64,000 nt of DNA. Origin: Desulfuromonas sp. KJ2020. GTDB lineage: Bacteria; Desulfobacterota; Desulfuromonadia; Desulfuromonadales; SZUA-540. The translations under genes were made by a program, and so were the position numbers. The stretch covers positions 456,463-520,462 of the forward strand of contig NZ_JAKUKE010000001.1 of assembly GCF_024197615.1 (NCBI RefSeq). The letters run 5' to 3'. Below the pieces are notes generated by a model. The model worked only from the letters and a program-made list of their open reading frames with translations, was not told the origin of the DNA and made no database searches. Positions 1 to 9,662 of this stretch are shown here, in pieces; positions within the stretch are counted from its first letter, which is position 1; each line of letters begins with the position of its first letter.

Positions 1-69
1 CTGGATCTTGAGCTGATCCTTCAGCCACGGCAAAAATCGCTGGACGAGAACGAAGGAGACCGCTGGTAA
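1..69 (+). CDS. hipB: HipB-like antitoxin, C-terminal end only (truncated by window edge)
   Basis: An open frame enters the window in frame 1 and stops with TAA at 67-69. The last residues (LDLELILQPRQKS...) resemble the beta-strand tail that follows the HTH domain in XRE-family HipB antitoxins. Its stop shares one base with the ATG of hipA (TAATG), the usual translational coupling of hipB-hipA pairs. Only 22 codons are visible and the HTH itself is outside, so the call rests mainly on position and on the tail. HipB normally binds HipA and represses the operon. Confidence 0.6.
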   Translation: MDLELILQPRQKSLDENEGDRW

Positions 70-1397
70 TGGGGCGCAAACGGATCGCCGCAGAGATGTT
101 CATCTTCATGAACGGCCAGAAGGTGGGCAGACTGCTCCAGAATGCGGCCGGCAAACTGGAAATGACCTATGCCGAGGAATGGCTGGGCGCCGAAGCCCGC
201 CGCCCACTTTCCCTCTCCTTGCCGTTGAGCAGCCAGAAGCACTCGGGTTTGGTGGTCGAGAACTTCTTCGACAACCTGCTACCGGACAGCCAGCCGATCC
301 GGAACCGCATCCAGGCACGGTTCGGCGCGAGAACGAACAGGAGCTTCGATCTGTTATGGCACATCGGCCGGGAGTGCGTTGGCGCCCTACAGCTCTTTCC
401 AGAGGATGCCGCCATGGATGTCCGCAGAGTTGACGGGGAGCCGCTCACGGAGGCGCGGATCGCAGAGACGTTGCGCAACTACAGGACCATGCCTCTGGGC
501 ATGGGCACGGACACCGAGTTTCGCATCTCGATGGCGGGGGCACAGGAGAAGACGGCCCTGCTTCACCTGGACGGCGGGTGGCATCGGCCACAGGGGGCCA
601 CCCCAACCACTCACATCTTCAAGCTACCGATCGGCCGTATCGAACACAGCAACATGGATCTGAGCGACAGCGTCGAAAACGAGTGGCTCTGCCATCTGAT
701 CCTGAAGGCCTACGGAATTCCGGTCGCGGGCGCCGAGATGGCAACTTTCGACGGCGTAAAGGCATTAGTAGTCGAAAGATTCGACCGTCGCTGGGCAGAG
801 GACCGCTCCTGGATTATCCGCCTGCCGCAGGAGGACATGTGCCAGGCCCTGGGCGTACCTCCTGCATTGAAATACGAAAGCGATGGCGGGCCCGGCATCG
901 GGAGAATCATGGAACTCCTCTTCGGGTCCAGTGAGGGACTTGCCGACAGACGCACATTCATGACTTTGCAAGTCATATTCTGGTTGCTCGGCGCCATTGA
1001 CGGCCACGCGAAGAACTTCAGCATTTTCCTGCTTCCCGGAGGAGCTTTCCGGCTCACTCCCGCCTACGACATCCTATCTGCCTACCCCCTCGTCGCCAAA
1101 CGGCAACTGGAACAGCCCAATCTGAGGATGGCCATGGCCGTGAATGGAAGGAACCGGCACTATGCCTGGGCAAGAATCCTGCATCGCCACTGGCTGGGAA
1201 CGGCTCAAGCCTGCCGACTCCCCGCAGAAGAGATGGAGACCATTGTCGGCGACCTCCTGGACAGGATGGACGAGGTGATCCAGACTGTTACGGAACAGCT
1301 ACCCCCTTCTTTTCCTGCCGATACCGCAGGCCCAATCCTGGATGGGATGAGGGAAGCGCGCGACCGCCTCATCCGCTCCCAACCGCAAAAGGATTAA
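69..1397 (+). CDS. hipA: HipA-family serine/threonine kinase toxin
   Basis: 442 residues, the normal HipA length. Visible landmarks are an N-terminal couple_hipA region (about 1-110), the loop ISMAGAQEKTALL around residue 153 (Ser154 matches the autophosphorylated serine of E. coli HipA), the catalytic DGHAKNFS at 311-318 and the metal-binding Asp of PAYDILS at 334. In the family the kinase phosphorylates glutamyl-tRNA synthetase or related targets, halting translation and promoting dormancy; the target here is unknown. It overlaps the upstream hipB stop by one base and both are read as one operon, probably autorepressed by HipB. All core motifs are present, so the kinase is probably active. 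Confidence 0.93.
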   Translation: MGRKRIAAEMFIFMNGQKVGRLLQNAAGKLEMTYAEEWLGAEARRPLSLSLPLSSQKHSGLVVENFFDNLLPDSQPIRNRIQARFGARTNRSFDLLWHIGRECVGALQLFPEDAAMDVRRVDGEPLTEARIAETLRNYRTMPLGMGTDTEFRISMAGAQEKTALLHLDGGWHRPQGATPTTHIFKLPIGRIEHSNMDLSDSVENEWLCHLILKAYGIPVAGAEMATFDGVKALVVERFDRRWAEDRSWIIRLPQEDMCQALGVPPALKYESDGGPGIGRIMELLFGSSEGLADRRTFMTLQVIFWLLGAIDGHAKNFSIFLLPGGAFRLTPAYDILSAYPLVAKRQLEQPNLRMAMAVNGRNRHYAWARILHRHWLGTAQACRLPAEEMETIVGDLLDRMDEVIQTVTEQLPPSFPADTAGPILDGMREARDRLIRSQPQKD

Positions 1398-1594
1398 AAA
1401 AGACCCCGGGACCCCCGACATCGTCGATGGGGCGGTGCTCGAAGTATGTCAGCACATCGATTCGCGTCCGCTGCACCGCCACCACGCTCTCAAGCTGCCG
1501 CGCACGGCACTGGCGCCGCGTTCCGGGTCTGAAGGTGGATCACTGCTGGAGAGAAACTCTTCAGAATGATTTTCTTGGTACTTTTTGCTCACAT

Positions 1595-1636
1595 AAAAAA
1601 GGGCCTGCGAGTGATCCTCGCAGGCCCTTGATTTTT
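1595..1636 (-). terminator. Rho-independent terminator downstream of tRNA-Asn
   Basis: A 10-bp GC-rich stem (1601-1610 with 1618-1627, 7-nt loop) is followed on the minus strand by six T's. It sits directly 3' of the minus-strand tRNA-Asn. On the plus strand the stem is also followed by a T-run (1632-1637), so it may also stop hipA transcripts. Confidence 0.8.
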
Positions 1637-1712
<76 letters not shown>

Positions 1713-1804
1713 ATGTGTGACAGGCTGGGAATATACTGGATTGCCCTGGGGCTGTCAAGTTTTTTGTGCCCTCTTTTTTCCTCGTTTTTGGAGCACGGTA
1801 AGCC

Positions 1805-2395
1805 CTAGCGGCCCCCTTTTTTGAGATCTACGAGAATCAGTTTAGCCACCGCCTTGAGCGTCTCGAAAACTCCTTCACCAGTGGTGGCGCAGGCCTCAAA
1901 GTCGGGCACATTGGTCGGGTTGAGCAGGCTTCGCAGCTCTTCCAGAGACGAAACGTTGGGAAGATCCCGCTTATTGTATTGGATGACGAAAGGCAGGTTT
2001 TCAAGCTGATACCCTTGTTCTTCCAGGTTGACCTTGAGGTTCTCGAGGCTCTCGATGTTGGCATCGAGGCGTTCTTCCTGGGAATCCGCTACGAAGACGA
2101 CGCCGTCAACCCCTTTGAGGATGAGCTTACGGGAGGCATCGTAGAAGACCTGACCCGGTACGGTATACAGATGAAAACGGGTCTTGAAGCCACGAATTTC
2201 TCCCAGGGCCAGCGGCAGAAAGTCGAAGAACAGGGTCCGTTCTGTCTCCGTTGCCAGAGAAATCATCTTTCCTTTGGACTCAGGTGCCGTCTTCTGGTAG
2301 ACGAACTGGAGATTGGTCGTCTTGCCGCAAAGGCCCGGCCCATAATAGACGATTTTGCAGTTTATTTCGCGTGAAGCATAATTGATAAAAGACAT
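1805..2395 (-). CDS. mglA: MglA-type Ras-like GTPase
   Basis: 196 residues, as in MglA. The P-loop is [10 protein letters not shown] (19-28), the switch/G3 region has TVPGQ rather than a classical DxxGQ, and the guanine-specificity motif is NKRDLP. In Myxococcus, MglA-GTP marks the leading pole and drives motility reversal; in non-gliding deltaproteobacteria the homologues are thought to position polar machinery such as type IV pili. A partner GAP of the roadblock family lies 13 bases upstream on the same strand, so the pair is an operon. ATG start with AGAGGTAA upstream. Confidence 0.93.
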   Translation of the reverse strand: MSFINYASREINCKIVYYGPGLCGKTTNLQFVYQKTAPESKGKMISLATETERTLFFDFLPLALGEIRGFKTRFHLYTVPGQVFYDASRKLILKGVDGVVFVADSQEERLDANIESLENLKVNLEEQGYQLENLPFVIQYNKRDLPNVSSLEELRSLLNPTNVPDFEACATTGEGVFETLKAVAKLILVDLKKGGR

Positions 2396-2408
2396 GCTGG
2401 CTTACCTC

Positions 2409-2906
2409 TCAGCTGAAGAGGTTATCAATGTCATCGTCGGTGATTTCGGCAAAAGGACTCTGGAAATCGCCACCGGATTCCATCTCTTCTGCCTTCTTTT
2501 CCAGATCCTGAAAAATATCACCCAACTCATCGCTGGCCTTTTTGACGCGAAGACGGACCAGTCCAAGCGAACTGCGCTGGTCGAAAATCACCACCAGAAT
2601 CACCCTGCCGGCGACAATGGAGATATGCAGGTTGTCTTTTTCCCCTTCGTGAAAAAGGATGGAAAATTCCTTCTCGCCGATGAGTTTGGCCAATCCGCCC
2701 GTCGCCGCGATATTTCCTGCCGTCAAGGAGGCCAGGCTGGTCGTATCCAGATGTTCCGTCTCGCCGACGGCGGTGATCAACTGGCCATTTTTATCGACCA
2801 GAAAAATAACCTTGGCGTTGGCTTCCCGCAGCAGTTTCTCAATGGTCGCGTTTATTCTTTTCAATTCCTCGTCATACATGACGAGCGATGATTGTGGGCC
2901 AAACAT
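2409..2906 (-). CDS. mglB: MglB-like roadblock/LC7 protein (GAP of MglA)
   Basis: 165 residues from the ATG at 2906, which has AGGAG seven bases upstream; a longer frame reaching a TTG at 2972 lacks such a site. The middle of the protein (about 10-125) reads as a roadblock/LC7 domain (KVIFLVDKNGQLITAVG ... LASLTAGNIAAT ... GRVILVVIFD). An acidic tail with DDDIDNLF ends the protein. MglB forms a homodimer that stimulates GTP hydrolysis by MglA; the next gene downstream is mglA. No extra domains are visible. Confidence 0.88.
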   Translation of the reverse strand: MFGPQSSLVMYDEELKRINATIEKLLREANAKVIFLVDKNGQLITAVGETEHLDTTSLASLTAGNIAATGGLAKLIGEKEFSILFHEGEKDNLHISIVAGRVILVVIFDQRSSLGLVRLRVKKASDELGDIFQDLEKKAEEMESGGDFQSPFAEITDDDIDNLFS

Positions 2907-3028
2907 GCCAATGCTCCTTGATAGGGTTTGCGCACCAGCGGATTTTATAGCATCTATCCCCTTAACTATCAAGGTCTTTTAATGACTTAGGATCTGCAAG
3001 AAGGAAGGGCCTGTCCTCAAATTATTCC

Positions 3029-3061
3029 AAAAAAAACTCCCGGCAGTTTCCTGCCGGGAGT
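3029..3061 (-). terminator. Rho-independent terminator of nifJ
   Basis: A 10-bp perfect stem CTCCCGGCAG/CTGCCGGGAG (3037-3046 with 3051-3060) with a TTTC loop is followed on the minus strand by a run of eight T's. It lies about 20 bases past the nifJ stop. Confidence 0.9.
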
Positions 3062-3081
3062 TTGAATCACCGAGTTGTCAC

Positions 3082-6000
3082 TCAGTCTTTCTTGCCACAA
3101 TCGACCTGCATATCGGCCAGCTTTTTGTAGAGATCGTAGCGGGCGGCCGTTTCGGCATTGGCCTGCTTCATCAGACGGCCAGCCACTTCGGGATCGGCTT
3201 TCTGCAGCACTTTCCAGCGATTTTCCCCGGTGGCAAACTCCTCGAAGGAAATGCTGGGTTCCTTGCTGTCGAGCTGCAGGGGATTCTTGCCCTGGTCGGC
3301 TAGCCGGGGATCATAGCGGAATAGAGGCCAGTGACCGCAGGCTACCGCCTTTTTACACTCATCCACGGCGGTGGTCATGTTAATGCCGTGAGCGATGCAG
3401 TGGCTGTAGGCAATGATGAGTGAGGGTCCGTCATAGGCGTCTGCTTCCAGCATGGCTTTGACAACCTGGGCTGGGTTGGCCAGAGAAACTTTGGCGACAT
3501 AGATGTTGCCGTAGGTCATGGCGATCATGCCGAGATCCTTTTTCGGCATGCGCTTGCCGCCGGCGGCAAACTGAGCCACCGCGCCCAGAGGCGTCGATTT
3601 GGAGGCCTGACCACCGGTGTTTGAGTAAACTTCGGTGTCGAGGACCAGTACGTTGACGTTCTCCCCGGAAGCAAGGACGTGATCGAGGCCACCGTAGCCG
3701 ATATCGTAAGCCCAGCCATCGCCGCCGTGGATCCAGACCGACTTCTTGACCAGGTAATCGGCCACGGACAGCAGGTTCTTGCTGTCGGCATCAGGACACT
3801 TCTCCAGGGATTTTTTCAGTTTGGCGACCCGGGCGCGCTGCGCCTCGATCTCTTCCTGGTTGGTCTGCGGCGCCTCTTTGATCTCCTTCATCAGGGGCAG
3901 GCTTTCCTTGCACCCTTTGCAGTCACAAGAAGACAGCTTGTCGAGAAGCTCAAGCGCATACTGGTTGAATTTGTCGATGGTCAGGCGGAAGCCAAAACCG
4001 AACTCGGCGTTGTCCTCAAACAGGGAGTTGCTCCAGGCCGGACCCAGACCGTCTTTGCGCTTGCTCCACGGGGTGGTGGGCAGATTGCCGCCGTAGATAG
4101 AGGAGCAGCCGGTGGCGTTGGCGACGACCATGCGGTCACCGAAGAGCTGGGAGCAAAGCTTGACGAAAGGCGTCTCTCCGCAGCCGGCACAGGCGCCGGA
4201 GAACTCGAACATCGGCGGCAGCAGCTGGCTGCCCTTCACCGTAGCCCGGTTAAACAGCGTCGGATCGGTGTCCGGAAGGCCCAGGAAGAATTCGAAGTTT
4301 TCGCGCTCTGTTTCGCGCAGAGCCACCTGCTCCGCCATATTGATGGCTTTGTGGCCTTCTTGAGTCTTGCTCTTGGCCGGGCAGTTGTAGACGCAGGCAC
4401 CGCAACCGGTACAATCTTCGACCGCTACCTGCAGAGTGAATTTTTTCCCTTCTACGTCCTTGCCCTTGGCACCGCACGACTTGAAGGTCTTGGGAGCACC
4501 CTTGAGATCAGCCTCGTCATAGATCTTCATACGGATGGAGGCATGCGGGCAGACAAAAGAACAGATGCCGCACTGGATGCACAGCTCTTCATCCCAGGTC
4601 GGTACAGAGACAGCGATGTTGCGCTTCTCGTACATGGCCGTCGCCGTGGGGAAAGTGCCGTCGGTAGGCATGGCTGAAATGGGCAGTTTGTCGCCCAGGC
4701 CGTCGATGATGGGACCGAGGGTTTTCTGCACCGTCTCCGGCGTGCCGGCCCACTTGCCGATCTGCATCTCGATGGTGCTGTCGGCCTTGGCCGGAACCTT
4801 GACTTCCTCGACATGCTGCGCACCGGCGTCGGCCGCCTCATAGTTCATCTTGACGACCTTCTCACCCGCCTTGCCGTAAGACTTGTCAATGGCATCCTTG
4901 ATTTCCTTGAGGGCCAGATCGAAGTCGATGATGCCGGAGATCTTGAAGAACGCCGACTGCATGATGACGTTGATGCGGGGACCGAGGCCAATCTTGTTGC
5001 CCAGGTGGACGCCGTCAATGACGTAAAACTTAAGTTTCTTGTCGATGATCTGCTGCTGCACCTGCTTGGGCAGATGGGCCCAGACCTCGTCCTTGTTGTA
5101 AGGGCTGTTGAGAAGGAAGGTCGCTCCATTCTTGGCGCGGCCAAGCATGTCGTACTTCTCGAGGAATGAGAAGTTATGGCAGGCGACGAAATCGGCGCTG
5201 TCGATCAGGTAGGTGCTGCGAATGACCTCTTTGCCGAACCGCAGGTGGCTGGTGGTCATGCTGCCGGCCTTCTTGGAGTCATAGACAAAGTAGGCCTGCG
5301 CATTGTTGTCCGTGTTTTCGCCGATGATCTTGATGGAGTTCTTGTTGGCGCCAACGGTACCGTCGGAACCGAGACCGTAGAACATGGCAGCATAGACGTT
5401 CTGGGGCACCTTGTAGTTCGGATCGAAATCGAGGCTTTTGCCGGTGACATCGTCTTTGATACCGACGACGAAGTGGTTCATCGGCTTATCGGCTTTAAGA
5501 TTGTCGTAAACGGCCTTGGCCATGGCCGGGGAGAACTCGTAGGAGCCGAGGCCGTAGCGGCCGCCGACGATTGTCGGATAACCCTCGAAGGAGAAGGTTC
5601 CCTCGGACATGGCCTCACCGATGGCGGTCCGCACATTGTGGTACAGAGGCTCGCCCATGGAGCCGGGCTCCTTGGTGCGGTCGAGTACAGCGATTTTTTT
5701 GACCGTCTTGGGCAGAGTCTTGACGAAGGCCTCGGTCAGATAAGGGAGGAAGAGGCGTACTTTGAGCAGGCCGACCTTCTCGCCCTGGGCATTGAGATGC
5801 TCAACCAGCTCATGGATGGTCTCGCAGGACGAGCCCATGGCCACGATGACCCGCTCGGCATCCGGGGCGCCGACATAATCGAACAGATTATACTGGCGAC
5901 CGGTCAGCTTGGCGAACTTGTCCATCTGGGCCTGAACGATGCCGGGCACCTTGTCATAGTAGGCATTGACCGTCTCACGCCCCTGGAAATACACGTCGGG

Positions 6001-6663
6001 GTTCTGGGCGGTGCCGCGCAGAACCGGATGATCGGGCGAAAGACCGCGGGCACGATGCGCGCGCACCTGCTCGTCGTCGATCATCGCCCTCATGTCGTCC
6101 ATGGACAGGGCTTCCACCTTCTGGATTTCGTGCGAGGTGCGGAAGCCGTCGAAAAAGTGGAGGAAGGGGATGCGCGACTCGAGAGTGGCGGCCTGGGCAA
6201 TCAGGGCAAAGTCCATGACTTCCTGAGGATTGTTCGAGCACAGGAAGGCCCAGCCGGTAGAACGGCAGGTCATGACGTCGGAGTGATCGCCGAAAATGGA
6301 CAGGGCCTGGGCGGCAATGGCGCGAGCCGACACATGGAAGACCGTCGGCGTCAATTCACCGGCAATCTTGAACATGTTGGGGATCATCAGAAGCAGCCCC
6401 TGCGAGGCGGTAAAAGTGGTGGTCAGGGCACCGGCCTGCAGAGCGCCGTGAACCGCACCGGCCGCGCCACCTTCGGACTGCATTTCGACGACCTTGGGAA
6501 TCGTGCCCCAGATGTTTTTTTCACCCACCGCACTCTTTGCGTCGGAGATCTCACCCATAACCGATGACGGCGTGATGGGATAGATGGCGATAACCTCGTT
6601 GGTAGCATGGGCTACATGCGCCGCCGCAGTATTGCCGTCAATGTTTACCATAGTGCGCGACAT
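3082..6663 (-). CDS. nifJ: Pyruvate:ferredoxin (flavodoxin) oxidoreductase, single-chain
   Basis: 1193 residues, the full size of the fused homodimeric enzyme. It converts pyruvate and CoA to acetyl-CoA and CO2, reducing ferredoxin in the cytoplasm. The N-terminal pyrimidine-binding and CoA-binding domains fill about 1-680. A 2[4Fe-4S] insert has CIQCGICSFVC (about 697) and CTGCGACVYNC (about 756). The TPP domain holds CAGCGE (about 824, third cluster) and GDGWAYDIGYGG, with the Mg/TPP motif ending DTEVYSNTGGQ. A strong AGGAGG precedes the ATG and a terminator follows, so it is monocistronic. It could run in either direction depending on the carbon source. Confidence 0.97.
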   Translation of the reverse strand: MSRTMVNIDGNTAAAHVAHATNEVIAIYPITPSSVMGEISDAKSAVGEKNIWGTIPKVVEMQSEGGAAGAVHGALQAGALTTTFTASQGLLLMIPNMFKIAGELTPTVFHVSARAIAAQALSIFGDHSDVMTCRSTGWAFLCSNNPQEVMDFALIAQAATLESRIPFLHFFDGFRTSHEIQKVEALSMDDMRAMIDDEQVRAHRARGLSPDHPVLRGTAQNPDVYFQGRETVNAYYDKVPGIVQAQMDKFAKLTGRQYNLFDYVGAPDAERVIVAMGSSCETIHELVEHLNAQGEKVGLLKVRLFLPYLTEAFVKTLPKTVKKIAVLDRTKEPGSMGEPLYHNVRTAIGEAMSEGTFSFEGYPTIVGGRYGLGSYEFSPAMAKAVYDNLKADKPMNHFVVGIKDDVTGKSLDFDPNYKVPQNVYAAMFYGLGSDGTVGANKNSIKIIGENTDNNAQAYFVYDSKKAGSMTTSHLRFGKEVIRSTYLIDSADFVACHNFSFLEKYDMLGRAKNGATFLLNSPYNKDEVWAHLPKQVQQQIIDKKLKFYVIDGVHLGNKIGLGPRINVIMQSAFFKISGIIDFDLALKEIKDAIDKSYGKAGEKVVKMNYEAADAGAQHVEEVKVPAKADSTIEMQIGKWAGTPETVQKTLGPIIDGLGDKLPISAMPTDGTFPTATAMYEKRNIAVSVPTWDEELCIQCGICSFVCPHASIRMKIYDEADLKGAPKTFKSCGAKGKDVEGKKFTLQVAVEDCTGCGACVYNCPAKSKTQEGHKAINMAEQVALRETERENFEFFLGLPDTDPTLFNRATVKGSQLLPPMFEFSGACAGCGETPFVKLCSQLFGDRMVVANATGCSSIYGGNLPTTPWSKRKDGLGPAWSNSLFEDNAEFGFGFRLTIDKFNQYALELLDKLSSCDCKGCKESLPLMKEIKEAPQTNQEEIEAQRARVAKLKKSLEKCPDADSKNLLSVADYLVKKSVWIHGGDGWAYDIGYGGLDHVLASGENVNVLVLDTEVYSNTGGQASKSTPLGAVAQFAAGGKRMPKKDLGMIAMTYGNIYVAKVSLANPAQVVKAMLEADAYDGPSLIIAYSHCIAHGINMTTAVDECKKAVACGHWPLFRYDPRLADQGKNPLQLDSKEPSISFEEFATGENRWKVLQKADPEVAGRLMKQANAETAARYDLYKKLADMQVDCGKKD

Positions 6664-6843
6664 GAACTCCTCCTTTTGCGTGTTAATGAATCTGTACCCG
6701 ATATTCCGGATGGGCTCGCCAGGAAAAATCTGGCCAGCGGTGGAATAGTCGGCTTTTCACAAATTTTCACCCAATGGCTGCAAAACGCCAGGCGCAATGC
6801 AAAACCGTAACAGTATAGCAAAAGTTCCGACAAATTCAGGAGG

Positions 6844-7443
6844 CTAAAGGTCGCGACGGCCTTCAACGGCCCGGTTCACTGTCGCCTCATCGATATATTC
6901 AAGGTCGCTCCCCATGGGGATGCCGTGAGCCAACCGGGTCACCCTGATGCCCAGAGGAGAAATCTGTCGGGCCAGAAAGAGCGCGGTCGTTTCGCCTTCT
7001 ACCGAAAAATTGGTGGCGAGCAAAACCTCCTTCACCCCCCCTTCCTTCAGGCGGGCCAGGAGGGCTTCAACTTTCAGATCTTCCGGCCCAACCCCGTCAA
7101 GGGGCGAGAGCGCCCCATGCAGAACATGATAACGCCCCCGAAAGGATCGGCTGCGTTCGATCGCCAACAGATCCTGGGGCTGCTCAACCACACAGAGCAG
7201 GGAGTCATCACGCCCGTCGTCAGTGCAGACGGGGCAAGGGTCCTGCTCGGTCACGCCAAAACAGCGGGAGCAGAAACGGATGTTCTGTTTCAGTTCCCGA
7301 ATGGCGTCCGCGAGAGCCTCGGACTCAGGGCCGGACTGGCGTAGAATATGAAAAGCCAGGCGGATAGCGGTTTTCTGACCGATCCCTGGCAATTTGGCCA
7401 ATTCAGCGACTAGCCGGGTGAAAGACGGGGTGGAGTTTAGCAT
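6844..7443 (-). CDS. recR: Recombination mediator RecR
   Basis: 199 residues from the ATG at 7443 (GGAG five bases upstream); an in-frame TTG four codons earlier overlaps that site and is unlikely. The order is an HhH motif (KLPGIGQKTAIRLAFH), a C4 zinc finger (CSRCFGVTEQDPCPVC), then a Toprim domain (LCVVEQPQDLLAIE) and the C-terminal Walker-B-like part. RecR with RecO loads RecA on gapped DNA. It sits in the classical dnaX-ybaB-recR order, all on the minus strand. Confidence 0.97.
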   Translation of the reverse strand: MLNSTPSFTRLVAELAKLPGIGQKTAIRLAFHILRQSGPESEALADAIRELKQNIRFCSRCFGVTEQDPCPVCTDDGRDDSLLCVVEQPQDLLAIERSRSFRGRYHVLHGALSPLDGVGPEDLKVEALLARLKEGGVKEVLLATNFSVEGETTALFLARQISPLGIRVTRLAHGIPMGSDLEYIDEATVNRAVEGRRDL

Positions 7444-7537
7444 GGGACTCCGCAAAAATCCAACAAATTAAAATGGTGTTTTATTTTTTTAACAAAACAA
7501 AAAATTCGTTTACCGCGAGTTAAAGCTGGTATCTTTC

Positions 7538-7852
7538 TCAGAACAGGCCGGGAATATTCATCCCGCCGGTAATCTTGGACATTTCCTGCTGCATCATGTC
7601 CTGACTCTTCTTGATCGCCTCATTGACGGCGGCGACCACAAGATCCTGAAGCATCTCGACGTCCTCGGGATCAACCACGCCCTGATCAATTTTAAGGGTG
7701 ATCAGCTGCTGCTTGCCATTGACCACGGCAGTGACCATACCGCCGCCGGCCGACGCCTCGACCTCGCACTGTGCCAACTCCTCCTGCATGCGCGCCATCT
7801 TCTGCTGCATCAGTTGAGCCTGCTTCATGATATTTCCAAGACCTTTTGACAT
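7538..7852 (-). CDS. ybaB: YbaB/EbfC family nucleoid-associated protein
   Basis: 104 residues from the ATG at 7852, which has AAGGAGG eight bases upstream; the frame is open further upstream but without a site. The sequence starts MSKGLGNIMKQAQLMQQKM and has the typical central beta region (GGMVTAVVNGKQQLITLKID) and a helical tail. Family members are dimeric DNA-binding proteins. It lies between dnaX and recR, an arrangement conserved across bacteria. Confidence 0.96.
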   Translation of the reverse strand: MSKGLGNIMKQAQLMQQKMARMQEELAQCEVEASAGGGMVTAVVNGKQQLITLKIDQGVVDPEDVEMLQDLVVAAVNEAIKKSQDMMQQEMSKITGGMNIPGLF

Positions 7853-7929
7853 GCTGAATATCCTCCTTGTGATAAATCGCGGGTGTGAACAAGATAACAA
7901 TCAGGTATCCATCCAGGCGCCTTGGCCGC

Positions 7930-9594
7930 CTAGACAAAGCCCTTGTCGATGGGTTTGACTTCACTGACTTTGCCTTCGAATATTTCAACAGCCGCCTTGA
8001 CCATGGGGTGCGCTAAGGCGTCATTGCGCAGACGGTTTTTCCGGTCGGATTCCTGGGCCTGACGTTCCTGGACCAAAGAGGGCGGCACCGCTTTCTCGCC
8101 AGGAACGGGGGATAGTTTTATGGTGACAGGCTGGCCAAAATATTCACTGGCAAGAGTTGTGATCACTTCGAGTGTTTCCGGGTCACGAACCTGCTCAAAC
8201 ATAAAAGAAGCGGCCACATAGCCGATCTCCAGAACGGGAAGTTCCAGGCGCAGCAGGCTGCCGTTTTCAAGCAGGGTCGCGATCAGGGGACGACGTGCAC
8301 GCACATGCTCGACCAGCCCCTGCCACCCCCCCGCCGCTGGTGCCTGGGGAGCCGGGGCTTCAGGCTTTTTTGGCGAATCCTCCGAAACCGGAGCGGGAGG
8401 TTCGGGCCTCACAGGCGCGGGTCGGGACGGAGGTTCCGACCGTCCGGAGGCAAGCAGGCGCTCCAGGTCTTCGATTTTGCGCACCAAGACGGCCACACTC
8501 TTGATTTGGGGCATATGCGCAAGACGGACCAGGGCCATCTCGAGAATCAGCTTGGGATAAGCCGCCGTAGCCAGCTCCGCTTCGGTGCGAATAAGGATCG
8601 ACAGAATGCGCTGCAACTCTTCCAGGTCGCAATCGTCAGCCAGACCCCGAAGTTCCTGTAATTCGCTGGAAGACACCTGCAATAGTTCACCAGGTTCCTC
8701 CACTACCTTGATAAGCACCAGAGACCGGAGGATCTCCACCAGTTCCTGACAGAATTGGCGAAAAGAATGTCCCAGATTATCGACCTGCCGGACCACTTCG
8801 AGAACCCGGCGGCCATCACGGCCCAGCACACCCGACACCGTATCCATGAGAAGACGGCGATCGACCATGCCGAGGATACCGAGAGCATCCTGGTCTGACA
8901 CCTCCATCCCGCAAAAGGCGACAATCTGATCAAGGGCCGACAGCGAATCGCGCATACTGCCTTCACCCTGACGCGCCACCAGCCCGAGGGCCTTGTCGGA
9001 AATCTGGATACCCTCGGCATCGACAATCTCGCGCAAGCGCTCTGTCACTTTCGGCTGAGAGATTTTACGGAAATCAAAGCGCTGGCACCGGGAGAGGATG
9101 GTAATCGGTATTTTATGGGGTTCGGTCGTAGCAAAGATAAACTTGGCATGCTCGGGCGGTTCTTCAAGGGTCTTCAACAGGGCGTTGAAGGCATTGATGG
9201 AGAGCATGTGGACTTCATCGATGATGAAAATCTTGTAGCGGGAGCGAGAAGGCAGGTAGCGGATATTTTCGCGCAGGGTACGAATGTCGTCGACCCCCGT
9301 ATTGGAGGCGCCGTCGATCTCCAGCACATCGACACCCTGCCCGCCGGTGATCTCGAGGCAGGAAGGGCATTGGTTACAGGGGGTTTCGGTCGGCCCTTCG
9401 GCGCAATTCAGGGATTTGGCCAGAATGCGGGCCGCCGATGTTTTACCTACCCCGCGAGCGCCCGTGAAAAGAAAGGCGTGATGAACGCGGCCGGATTGTA
9501 TGGCGTTGGCCAGGGTGCGACTGACATGCTCCTGCCCAACCAGGTCGGAAAAGCTCTGGGGTCGCCATTTGCGAGCCAGTACCAGGTAAGACAT
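7930..9594 (-). CDS. dnaX: DNA polymerase III subunits gamma/tau
   Basis: 554 residues from the ATG at 9594 (MSYLVLARKWRPQSF, the universal DnaX N-terminus); an upstream extension of the frame crosses toward the SRP RNA gene and is not coding. Walker A is GARGVGKTSA, the zinc-binding module CNQCPSCLEI follows, Walker B/DEVHML and sensor motifs are present. After a proline-rich linker (about 385-430) the C-terminal region resembles tau domains IV-V. It is the clamp-loader ATPase that ties together the replication fork. I saw no convincing frameshift heptamer, so gamma may not be made separately. Confidence 0.96.
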   Translation of the reverse strand: MSYLVLARKWRPQSFSDLVGQEHVSRTLANAIQSGRVHHAFLFTGARGVGKTSAARILAKSLNCAEGPTETPCNQCPSCLEITGGQGVDVLEIDGASNTGVDDIRTLRENIRYLPSRSRYKIFIIDEVHMLSINAFNALLKTLEEPPEHAKFIFATTEPHKIPITILSRCQRFDFRKISQPKVTERLREIVDAEGIQISDKALGLVARQGEGSMRDSLSALDQIVAFCGMEVSDQDALGILGMVDRRLLMDTVSGVLGRDGRRVLEVVRQVDNLGHSFRQFCQELVEILRSLVLIKVVEEPGELLQVSSSELQELRGLADDCDLEELQRILSILIRTEAELATAAYPKLILEMALVRLAHMPQIKSVAVLVRKIEDLERLLASGRSEPPSRPAPVRPEPPAPVSEDSPKKPEAPAPQAPAAGGWQGLVEHVRARRPLIATLLENGSLLRLELPVLEIGYVAASFMFEQVRDPETLEVITTLASEYFGQPVTIKLSPVPGEKAVPPSLVQERQAQESDRKNRLRNDALAHPMVKAAVEIFEGKVSEVKPIDKGFV

Positions 9595-9662
9595 GGGGTG
9601 TCGGATCTCCGGTAAGAGGGGAGAAAGGAGAGAGCAGGGACGCCGGTGGGATTTGCCGGCAC

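Noticed and set aside
5176-6567. 463-codon plus-strand frame opposite nifJ
   Set aside because: Antisense shadow of the nifJ coding frame; no start signal or domain.
7930-9594. Programmed frameshift in dnaX
   Set aside because: No A-AAA-AAG type slippery site with a following stem was found in the region after the ATPase domain.
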